From: an uncultured Clostridia bacterium
GTDB taxonomy: Bacteria; Bacillota; Clostridia; UBA1381
DNA: 25,194 nt
Assembly: GCA_934454215.1 (NCBI GenBank)
Contig: CAKSGG010000040.1
Location: forward strand, 1 to 25,194
Direction of reading: 5' to 3'
Position numbers and translations under genes: made by a program. The notes under the pieces are model-generated. The model saw nothing but the letters and a program-made list of their open reading frames with translations. It was not told where the DNA came from and made no database searches. Below are positions 6,583 to 14,491 of this stretch, piece by piece (position 1 is the first letter of the stretch; the number at the start of each line of letters is the position of its first letter).

Positions 6583-9582
6583 TTATTCTTCTTCAAATAT
6601 CCATACCGCTCTCATTGTACCTCCGGCTAAGTTGAATACGCATCGGCTACAGCTTTCACCAACCTGAGTATAGGCTCTTACATCGGAAGCTCCGCCTTTT
6701 TCAATCGTATATCCGTTTTTATTACCGTGTATAAGATAATATTTTGCAGGGGCGATATTAGGGTCGTAAAAATAGCAGGAATAATTTTTTCTATCAGGAG
6801 TTCCGTTGAAATTCTCCCCGATATTTTCACTCGTTATCTCCATTAATCCCTCTTTGAATGAGTAAACAAATCCGTACATCCACATCTGCCAGTTACCCGT
6901 ATTACCCGGCGTTTTTATTCCGCCCGATACTCCGCTTGTATAACCTACGGGATTGGTTTTGTAATCCTTTGCTGTTGCAAATCCCGTACTTCCCGGAATC
7001 GTTCCGAGTATGGTATTTGAATGAGGTTGGTCAGCCGGCCATTCGGTTATATTGTCCGCAGGGTCAGCTCCGCACCATGCCGGATTCAGTCCGTCCGCAT
7101 CAAACACAATTCTTGCGTTTACAACCTCATTATTTACATCATCTACCGCTATATGCACAAAATCCCCGGGTGATACTTTTAATTTTGCCGGCTCATTAAA
7201 AGCATTCATTGCTTTATCAAATGCCGACTCTCCCTCATCTTCATTGGGAGCGAAAAATTCAGACGTTGTCTCGCCATCTGTAACCTGAAGCTTAACTCCA
7301 ATCTCGTTATCCGTATTTACCGCAGTCGTTCTGCTCAGTACAAAATACGTTGGCAATTTATTACCTGCATCAAAATAATTCGTACTTTTCGCTTTACTCA
7401 ATATTGCAAGCTTAACATACGGTGAATCCGCATCAAAGCTATACAGCTTAAACAAATAACTTTCTGTTTTTAATAATTTGTAATCCGATAAACTGTAATA
7501 ATTATAATCGGTTTTATTCTGCGGAACATTTAAAATTTTTGTTCCCTCGTTGATATATGCCTTTCCGCTGAATGAACGAATACCTGAAAGATACCTTAAA
7601 TTGTCCCTGTAATTCTCCGAAGTACTTTGGTCATTTGATTCAAGTACAAGCTTTAACGCCGACGCATCCTCGGAATCCGAATCTCTCGGCAGCTCCAATC
7701 TTTCAATTTCTTCATTTTCGTTCTTTAATATCTTTATTACTCCGTCATATCCTTCAAGCGTATCGGCAAGCTTTTCGGCATTTACTTTTGCACCCTCGCC
7801 CTTTTGATTTGTCAGACGCACCGCACTCACTGTATTTGCCTGCGTTACCTTATTCGCATCAAGGTCGTAATATTCGATAGTAAGTGCATCTCCGGCATCG
7901 TTTTTATACTGTCTTATAAAATAAGCATATCCCTCAAGCGCCGCACTTCCGTTTGAAATCCACGCTATCTCGTCAAACGAATCCAAAACTGCCGTTACAT
8001 CTACGTTCATCATTATTGACGCTCCCGAATGTTCATAATATCTTTTTGATACCGCATATTCGTTTCCGCCTATTTTCAGATACATTTTACCATCTTTTTC
8101 ATACTTGCTCGATATTGTTCCGCTTACCGTCGCTGTCGAATAGTACATTTTCAGATATTCTTCATTTCTGTAATAGTTTATCGCACCCTCGCCCACCGAC
8201 TCAAATTCTATAATATCTTTTCCGCCGTCATAAATACTGTACACAACTTCGTCCTGATTCGAGTTTCTGTCAAATTTTATAATTGCGTCGTTTTCAGCCA
8301 ATGAGTCCGTAAGCTCTTTTTTCTTCTCGTTCTTTGTTTCCGTATAACCCGTTTCAAATGTTTCCGCAAAAACAACGTCAAAATCAGCGTTTGATTTCTT
8401 GATTACCGTAATTGTTCCGTTTCCTATATCCTCAAATGTTTCCTTGCTGTAGCCATCAAGATATTTTCCGTTATATATAACGGCAGAACCGTTTCTTATC
8501 GTAATCTTCTTCGTCTTGCTGCTTTCCTCGCTTGTTCGGTATGTAAAAGTATTATTTTCAAACTTTTCCAAATCAGCATTATTTATCACAGTCACATCAT
8601 CACGGCTTGTCGGCTCAAATATCATAAGAGAATACGAATCATCACTTTTATCCTTTTTGAGAAACGCTCTGACATCACGTCCGATATAGTCCCTTATGTC
8701 CGTCATGTCGTCCTCAAATGTAAAGCTTATATCTCCGATTTTTGCCGTTTTCTTATAGCACGGATTTCCACCGTACACCGATGTTATATCCGTCGCCGAA
8801 ATCATACCCTCTACCGTGTATACTCCGACTATGTCGTTAAGAAAATTTCTGTCCTGCTTTCCGTCCATATCAGCCTCGGGAGCAAGCTTTACTTTGAATG
8901 AGTTATATATGAGCGTTGCTGCGTCCATTCTTGACATCATCGCATTACCGCTTGACGATATTCCGTTATGCAGCTTATTTTCCTCAGCTATTTTACGGTA
9001 ACCGTCAGGATAGCCGCCCATACCCTCGGCATATTTTTTATAGCCGCATATGTTCAGAATTATTTTTATCGCTTCGTTGTATGTAACCGTATTTTCGGGT
9101 CTGAACGTATTGTCCTCATAGCCCGACACTATTCCCAAATCCTTCATTGACTGCAAATAGCCGTATGCCCAGTAGCCCTCCTCAATATCTTTCCACGGAC
9201 CGTTCGTTACAGTTGTTCCGTCCTCGTTCTGTTCTTCCTCTTCGGGATAAATCAGCTTTTGGTCGTTCGAGTCCGAACCGAGGAAAAACTGCCGCCAGTT
9301 AAAGCTGTCCGATACGATTTCAGTATCGCCGCCGCTTTCGGAGCTTGTGTTCAGATACCCGATTGATTTATACAGCAATGTTGAAAATTCCGAACGTGTA
9401 ATTGCCTGTGATGGCTTGAACGTTCCGTCCTCATACCCGTTCATAATACCGATTTTATTCAGAATATTTACTATTCTTGTTTCGTTCGCATTCCCAGGCA
9501 TATCGGAAAAATTGGCATATGCGCTGATACTTCCGCAAAAAAGCGCTATTGAACAAATTAATGCTAAAATTCTTTTTCTCAC
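6583..9582 (-). CDS. Large SLH-domain cell-wall protein (N-terminal SLH repeats)
   Basis: 999 residues from a GTG start. Signal peptide 1-23 (MRKRILALICSIALFCGSISAYA). Three N-terminal SLH-type repeats: ~24-76 (NILNKIGIMNGYEDGTFKPSQAITRSEF), ~129-181 (YLQSMKDLGIVSGYEDNTFRPENTVTYNEA) and a shorter third at ~190-232 (MSRMDAATLIYNSF). The first two are separated by an acidic, Ser/Glu-rich insert (~78-127). Residues ~240-999 are an unrecognised, beta-rich extracellular body with short recurring patterns such as AVIYNGKYLDGYSKETF. The C-terminus (CSRCVFNLAGGTMRAVWIF) has two close Cys residues. Wall anchoring is well supported; the body has no assigned function. It is followed by a hairpin and then the cytoplasmic gene group. 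Confidence 0.88.
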   Translation of the reverse strand: MRKRILALICSIALFCGSISAYANFSDMPGNANETRIVNILNKIGIMNGYEDGTFKPSQAITRSEFSTLLYKSIGYLNTSSESGGDTEIVSDSFNWRQFFLGSDSNDQKLIYPEEEEQNEDGTTVTNGPWKDIEEGYWAYGYLQSMKDLGIVSGYEDNTFRPENTVTYNEAIKIILNICGYKKYAEGMGGYPDGYRKIAEENKLHNGISSSGNAMMSRMDAATLIYNSFKVKLAPEADMDGKQDRNFLNDIVGVYTVEGMISATDITSVYGGNPCYKKTAKIGDISFTFEDDMTDIRDYIGRDVRAFLKKDKSDDSYSLMIFEPTSRDDVTVINNADLEKFENNTFTYRTSEESSKTKKITIRNGSAVIYNGKYLDGYSKETFEDIGNGTITVIKKSNADFDVVFAETFETGYTETKNEKKKELTDSLAENDAIIKFDRNSNQDEVVYSIYDGGKDIIEFESVGEGAINYYRNEEYLKMYYSTATVSGTISSKYEKDGKMYLKIGGNEYAVSKRYYEHSGASIMMNVDVTAVLDSFDEIAWISNGSAALEGYAYFIRQYKNDAGDALTIEYYDLDANKVTQANTVSAVRLTNQKGEGAKVNAEKLADTLEGYDGVIKILKNENEEIERLELPRDSDSEDASALKLVLESNDQSTSENYRDNLRYLSGIRSFSGKAYINEGTKILNVPQNKTDYNYYSLSDYKLLKTESYLFKLYSFDADSPYVKLAILSKAKSTNYFDAGNKLPTYFVLSRTTAVNTDNEIGVKLQVTDGETTSEFFAPNEDEGESAFDKAMNAFNEPAKLKVSPGDFVHIAVDDVNNEVVNARIVFDADGLNPAWCGADPADNITEWPADQPHSNTILGTIPGSTGFATAKDYKTNPVGYTSGVSGGIKTPGNTGNWQMWMYGFVYSFKEGLMEITSENIGENFNGTPDRKNYSCYFYDPNIAPAKYYLIHGNKNGYTIEKGGASDVRAYTQVGESCSRCVFNLAGGTMRAVWIFEEE

Positions 9583-9585
9583 CGA

Positions 9586-11265
9586 TTAGTCCTCCTTTTG
9601 TCCGAGAATATTTGAAATCATAACTGCCGCCTGCGCTCTTGTACAATTATCTTTCGGGCAGAATCTGCCGTCGTCACTGCCGTGCAGTATTCCCGACATT
9701 ACAAGCTTGTTGATTGATTCAATCGCATAATCGGATATTTCCGCATTGTCGGTAAAATCAATTACATCATTTTTTTCGTCAAGACTTACATTTGCCGTTT
9801 GAGCCGCTCTTGCCATAATCACAGCCGCATCCTGTCGGGTAATATTGTCGTTCGCTCCGAAATATCCGCTATCATATCCGTTTGCAATTCCCAGCGCAAA
9901 TGCGGTTTTCACATATTCATAATACCAGTTATCCTCCGAAACATCGGGGAAATTCATGTCCGCTGCATCACCGTCAAGCTTGAACGCCGATATTATCATT
10001 TTCAAAAACTCCGCTCTTGTGACATTCTCCATAGGTGCAAATGTATTCTTATCACGTCCGTTTATGATTCCAAGCTTTGATAAGCTTTCAACCGCATTCT
10101 TTGCCCACGGCGCTTTATCCATGTCGGCAAATGAACCGTCATCATTCTGTTTCACATCGTAACTCTGTGAATAATCGCCCGACTGCTTTCCGCCGCCGAT
10201 TGTGTTTCCGCTGTTATTGCCTCTGCCTCCGCCGGGGCTGACATCGCCTCTTTGGTTCGTGCTGCTGTCAGACGATGACATATTTAATATTTTCTGAATA
10301 TCGGACTTGCTCCACTCGTTTCCGTTTATAAGCTTTAAATCAATCGCATTTCCCGACTGTTTTTTATAGCTTGTAAGGTCAAAGCCGTTTACAGAATTAT
10401 TATCCTCCAGCACACTCTTAACGTGCGCAGTTCCGCCGTTTTTGTTATATTTCAATGCGGCTATTGAAGCATTGTAGATAAACGCCTTTTTCATTTCATC
10501 AAGATTTTTAAAGCTCTTGCCCTTAAGTTCATCAAGAGCCTTTGCCCTGCCGGTATCGTTTATCGAATTTTTATACAGACTGTACGCCGTTACACCGTAA
10601 TCCTTATCAAGCGTATCAAATCCCAATACTGTTTCGTCAACGATATTATACCCGTCATGCAGCAGCTCCGTTTTTGACTCATTAAGAGCTTCAACATACG
10701 AATACGCCTTTATTAAATCTCTTAATTTATCCGCATTATCCGCCTTACTTTTTTCGGCATATGCCATTTTTAACGCAGCGGCTTTATCGGAAATACTTCC
10801 GTAAATGCTGTCACTTATGTTAAGCTCGTCCGCATACTGCTCAATTTTCGTTGCAAAGTCCGAATCCGTTGTCTGACTTATGATTTCATTGAATATCTCA
10901 TCAATATTTTTTGCGTATGCAAACCTTGCGGCTCTGCTCTTTCCTCCTGCTTCAACATAGGCGGTATATTTTCCGCTTTCCGAATCCGACAGCGCAAACG
11001 CAGCGGCAAAGCTTCCTTTTTCTATCTTCACCTGCTCCAGCTTTTCAACAAGTGAATCGTCTATATTAGCAATATCTCCGCCATCCTTTAATACAATCAC
11101 TGTTGCATATTTTCCGTTAAAGCCATCAAAAAATCTGCCGTTTATTTCAACCTGTCCCGAGGTGTAGTTATAATATGCGCTGTCAATGTACTCGGCTCCC
11201 GCCGTGCCGGAAAGGCACAGCAGGATAGCCGCAGCGGCTACAGCCGTTTCTTTTATATGTCTCAT
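9586..11265 (-). CDS. SLH-domain cell-wall protein (C-terminal SLH repeats)
   Basis: 559 residues from ATG 11265. Signal peptide 1-24 (MRHIKETAVAAAAILLCL ... AGAE). Residues ~26-118 look like an Ig-like beta domain. Residues ~120-330 are helix-rich and unrecognised. A Gly/Ser/Asn-rich linker lies at ~331-365 (GGGRGNNSGNTIGGGK). Three S-layer homology repeats follow: ~378-430 (DKAPWAKNAVESLSKLGIINGRDKNTFAP), ~438-490 (DNWYYEYVKTAFALGIANGYDSGYFGAND) and ~502-555 (YAIESINKLVMSGILHGSDDGRFCPKD), each with a TRAE- or TRxDA-type motif. SLH repeats bind pyruvylated secondary wall polysaccharide, so this protein is held at the cell surface non-covalently. No catalytic motif is seen; a scaffold or display role is inferred. 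Confidence 0.9.
   Translation of the reverse strand: MRHIKETAVAAAAILLCLSGTAGAEYIDSAYYNYTSGQVEINGRFFDGFNGKYATVIVLKDGGDIANIDDSLVEKLEQVKIEKGSFAAAFALSDSESGKYTAYVEAGGKSRAARFAYAKNIDEIFNEIISQTTDSDFATKIEQYADELNISDSIYGSISDKAAALKMAYAEKSKADNADKLRDLIKAYSYVEALNESKTELLHDGYNIVDETVLGFDTLDKDYGVTAYSLYKNSINDTGRAKALDELKGKSFKNLDEMKKAFIYNASIAALKYNKNGGTAHVKSVLEDNNSVNGFDLTSYKKQSGNAIDLKLINGNEWSKSDIQKILNMSSSDSSTNQRGDVSPGGGRGNNSGNTIGGGKQSGDYSQSYDVKQNDDGSFADMDKAPWAKNAVESLSKLGIINGRDKNTFAPMENVTRAEFLKMIISAFKLDGDAADMNFPDVSEDNWYYEYVKTAFALGIANGYDSGYFGANDNITRQDAAVIMARAAQTANVSLDEKNDVIDFTDNAEISDYAIESINKLVMSGILHGSDDGRFCPKDNCTRAQAAVMISNILGQKED
9591..9599 (-). promoter_or_regulatory. Ribosome binding site for the GTG start at 9582
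   Basis: AAAAGGAGG lies inside the last codons of the preceding SLH gene, 8 bases before GTG 9582-9580. Only 3 bases separate the upstream TAA from this start, which suggests translational coupling of the two SLH genes. Confidence 0.8.
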
Positions 11266-11274
11266 TAAGCTTGT

Positions 11275-11280
11275 TCCTCC
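11275..11280 (-). promoter_or_regulatory. Ribosome binding site fixing the SLH gene start at 11265
   Basis: GGAGGA lies 9 bases upstream of ATG 11265-11263 and touches the TAG stop of the previous gene. An in-frame start further upstream at 11313 would add 16 residues (LCGNQSG...) inside the previous gene and disrupt the signal peptide, so 11265 is preferred. Confidence 0.8.
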
Positions 11281-14200
11281 TATTCTTTTGCCGCTCTGAT
11301 TGCCGCATAGCAATCCGCCTGAACTCCGCTCGGATTACTGAATGTGAACTTTGAATCACCCGTCCACTTCGGTGCTTCCGTATCAAGGAATTCCGTTACA
11401 AGATAACCGTCTGCTTTAAGGAATACATACGTTCCTATGTCAAGCTGCAAAGCTCCGAATTCAAGGTCTACCCATTTATTGTCCGATATATAGAAGTTTA
11501 AATCGGTGGTCTTTATCGGGTCTCCGACAGTTCCCTCAACATGCTTTTGAATTTCAAACTGATTACTCTTGACTATGATTTCATAACCGCCGTTCAAAAA
11601 TGCGTCAACCGCATTCTGCAAGCCTATTATACAGTAGTTGGAGCTTACGTTTACCTTATACCCAAACTTAACAGCAGTGCAGGCAGGCAGCGGAGAATCA
11701 TATCCGCACATCTCATAATGTGTAGTTCTTCCGGCGCTTCCCGTAAGTGCCAGACTTCCGTCACTTCCAAATGTATATTTTCCGTCCACCGTGCTCCAGC
11801 CGCTTTGGTCTTTAAGCATTTCGCCTATGTTTACGGTATCGTAATTGATATACTCGCTTAATTCTCCGATTACCTTTTCTATTCCGTCATTTGCCGCTTC
11901 TATTTCTTTCTGCTTAACATTGCTGCTTTCATTTGCGGCAATTCCTGCGTCCAAAGCCGCCTTAACCTTGTCCTTATATCCTTTTTTGAACGTTCCTGCC
12001 GCTATGCCCTCATGAACTCCGTTATACAGCCTCTGACACAGCTCTACATTCGCTGTCAGCGCACTTCTGTCCGTTTTTTCCGTCAGATTGGAAATAATCA
12101 GTCTCGGCGCACCCGTCTGTTCAAAGCTGCCGGACATAGACTGTGACGTATTTATTCCCGTTACAGTCCACCAGAACGGCTTTCTTCCCGACGGGATATA
12201 CTTTACATCGGCATAGTTTTTGTTTGTTTCCTGTTCGATAACAACATTCTGCATTTCGGGGTCTTCGGCAATTTTAACGATATACTTATCCGCACCGTCA
12301 TTTCTGTCCCATGTAAATGTACTGCTAAGATTTAAAATGCCTGTTTGTCCGTTCATCGGCGAAATCAGCCGTAAGCCTTGCTCCTGTGCTTTTGTCTTTT
12401 CACTTTCTGCCTTGTCTTTCAGCAAGCCGATTTGGCTCATATCTATTTCGGCAATCTGCGGAAATTCCTTTGCAATATTCGAGTCCTTTTTCAGATTCAA
12501 ATTACGGTTATCCAAATCCTCAAAATAACCGCCGTCCGTTTTGTCCTCAAGAACATTTTCATATACGCCGTACTGCTTAAATTCGTTTGCAACCATGTTT
12601 GACATACACTTATACAGAATATTATCTTTTACCTTATTATTCATAGGTCTGCCAAGCTCATCGGGTTTATTGAGGATTGAAACCAACTCGGGATATTTTT
12701 CTTTCCACGGCGATTTATTGTATGGCACCTTCAAAATTGTATTATATGCCTGTCCGCCCTTTGCCGCATGATAAGCCGCCCAGCCTATACCTCTTGCGTC
12801 AAAGAATAATCCGTTTTCACAATCCGCAACTATATTGTTTTCAAATATATGGTCACGTCCTCCGCCTATCATAATACCCAGATTACACTTATACAAAATG
12901 TTATGATGAGTATTTGCACTTGACATCAAGTCATCGTAATATATTCCGGCAACGAATATTGACCCGCCTTTGTTCGCCGTTGTGTCTATATCATGAATAT
13001 AGTTGTATGCAACCTCTATTCCTCGGAACGTATAATCACGACCGGAGTAAATTGCACCCGCATCGCAAGGCTCATTTACAACATTATACATTTCATTATA
13101 AAGTATTTTGTGGTCGTTTCCTTTCAGCAACACGCCTCCCGCTGTCGAATTATTGATAAGATTGTGCTGAATTAAAGCTCCGACCCCCTCAACGCTTACG
13201 CCTACTCCACTCGTTCTTTCCTTTTTACCGAACTCATAAACATGATTGTTTTCTATTACGTTGTTACTTGATGTAAGCTTATCACGGTCACCACCCGTCA
13301 TATATACGCCTATTCCGCCTATATAGCTTACCGTTGAATTTTTAACGCTTGAATTTGCCGAGTCGGTAATATCAATTCCGTTTTTTGCAACGTGCTTTAC
13401 TTCACAGTTGTCAATAACAATATTATCACATTCCGATAAGACTATTCCGTTGCCTTGCGTTCCGCTGAAGCTCAGATTCTGCAAGGTTATGTTTGAAAGC
13501 TTAGAGCCTGTTATCATATCCTTGTTTACTTCCGAAATCTCTATATCTGCGTCAGCTATGTTATACGGCGGATAAAAATACAGCTTTTTATTTCTTGCGT
13601 CAATATAGAACTCACCCGGATTATCAAGCTCCTGCAACAGATTTTCTATGTAATATCTGTCATTGTTTTTTAATCCGTAATACGGTTTTGTTTCAAGAGC
13701 AATTTCAGAGTTATTTACATCGTTAAGACTTATGCTTGAATAGCTGTATTCAACTCCGAAATATCCGCCTATAAACGCATTCTTTTCATCCTTCCATTTT
13801 GAAGGTCTTGAACCTGCGCTCTTTCCCGTAAACGTTTTTTCACTCACAACCTTTGATATTCGGTCAAAGCCGGTGTTCGGCCAGCGTGCAACCGTCTGCT
13901 CATTATCGTTTACAATCAGGTTATAATTATTTATATCATTACTGCTTAAAACTCCCGTCATATCATAAACGCCAATGTACTTTCTCGCCTCCGACGGAAT
14001 TTTCTTTAATATTTCCTCATCCTTAAGCTGAGAAAATTTAGCCGGAGTAAGCTTTTTGCTCATTTTAATATTCGCTTTTTCTCCGTTATAGCCTCGTATA
14101 ACAAACGGTGCACTTGTTGTTCCCGACACATTGCCGCTAAGCTTAATCGTGTCCGATATGTAATAGTCGCCGCCGCGAAGGTTTACCGAAACCGTTTTTC

Positions 14201-14456
14201 CGTCTGCCGAGCTTTTTGCCGACAAGCCCTTTGATATACCTGCGTTTATCGTTTTTACCGGAGATTCGTACGTTCCCGAATTTGAATCGTTTCCGTCAGG
14301 TGATACGAATACCTGAACTTCATTTTCGGGCGCTGTGTATTTTTCCTCCTGCTGAGTCTGCTCCTGCACTGCATCCGTTTCATCTGCAAAAGCATATCCA
14401 ACCGACAGCGCCTGCACCATTGCAAGCGCCGCCGCACATATCTTTTTCTTTATCAT
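11280..14456 (-). CDS. Secreted right-handed beta-helix protein with C-terminal lectin-like domain, GH141-like
   Basis: 1058 residues, signal peptide 1-24 (ends GYAFAD). Residues ~46-125 contain the VFVSPDGNDSNSGTYESP entry; ~276-297 has the LDNPGEFYID ... KLYFYPP block; the beta-helix spans ~320-560 with TGGDRDKLTSSN (387-398), KGNDHKILYNEMYN (445-458), DAGAIYSGRDYTFRG (465-479), YYDDLMSS (506-513) and IGGGRDHIFENN (530-541). These align with landmarks in the preceding paralogue. Beyond the helix are an Fn3-like segment (~695-785), a short FIVAR-like helical segment (~800-870) and a lectin-like domain (~875-1056). TAG stop 11282-11280 abuts the next gene's ribosome binding site. The domain order supports a secreted glycan-active enzyme; the exact activity is unknown. 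Confidence 0.82.
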   Translation of the reverse strand: MIKKKICAAALAMVQALSVGYAFADETDAVQEQTQQEEKYTAPENEVQVFVSPDGNDSNSGTYESPVKTINAGISKGLSAKSSADGKTVSVNLRGGDYYISDTIKLSGNVSGTTSAPFVIRGYNGEKANIKMSKKLTPAKFSQLKDEEILKKIPSEARKYIGVYDMTGVLSSNDINNYNLIVNDNEQTVARWPNTGFDRISKVVSEKTFTGKSAGSRPSKWKDEKNAFIGGYFGVEYSYSSISLNDVNNSEIALETKPYYGLKNNDRYYIENLLQELDNPGEFYIDARNKKLYFYPPYNIADADIEISEVNKDMITGSKLSNITLQNLSFSGTQGNGIVLSECDNIVIDNCEVKHVAKNGIDITDSANSSVKNSTVSYIGGIGVYMTGGDRDKLTSSNNVIENNHVYEFGKKERTSGVGVSVEGVGALIQHNLINNSTAGGVLLKGNDHKILYNEMYNVVNEPCDAGAIYSGRDYTFRGIEVAYNYIHDIDTTANKGGSIFVAGIYYDDLMSSANTHHNILYKCNLGIMIGGGRDHIFENNIVADCENGLFFDARGIGWAAYHAAKGGQAYNTILKVPYNKSPWKEKYPELVSILNKPDELGRPMNNKVKDNILYKCMSNMVANEFKQYGVYENVLEDKTDGGYFEDLDNRNLNLKKDSNIAKEFPQIAEIDMSQIGLLKDKAESEKTKAQEQGLRLISPMNGQTGILNLSSTFTWDRNDGADKYIVKIAEDPEMQNVVIEQETNKNYADVKYIPSGRKPFWWTVTGINTSQSMSGSFEQTGAPRLIISNLTEKTDRSALTANVELCQRLYNGVHEGIAAGTFKKGYKDKVKAALDAGIAANESSNVKQKEIEAANDGIEKVIGELSEYINYDTVNIGEMLKDQSGWSTVDGKYTFGSDGSLALTGSAGRTTHYEMCGYDSPLPACTAVKFGYKVNVSSNYCIIGLQNAVDAFLNGGYEIIVKSNQFEIQKHVEGTVGDPIKTTDLNFYISDNKWVDLEFGALQLDIGTYVFLKADGYLVTEFLDTEAPKWTGDSKFTFSNPSGVQADCYAAIRAAKE

Positions 14457-14491
14457 TTACTGCTCCTTTCCGTGTTGCAAAACACAAAAAT

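Noticed and set aside
12220..12771. Several overlapping plus-strand open frames opposite the beta-helix gene
   Set aside because: They overlap one another in different frames and are shadows of codon bias on the opposite strand; no family resemblance.
14472..14485. Small hairpin GTGTT-GCAA-AACAC between the two beta-helix genes
   Set aside because: Only five mostly A-T pairs, lying just before a ribosome binding site; expected by chance in AT-rich DNA.
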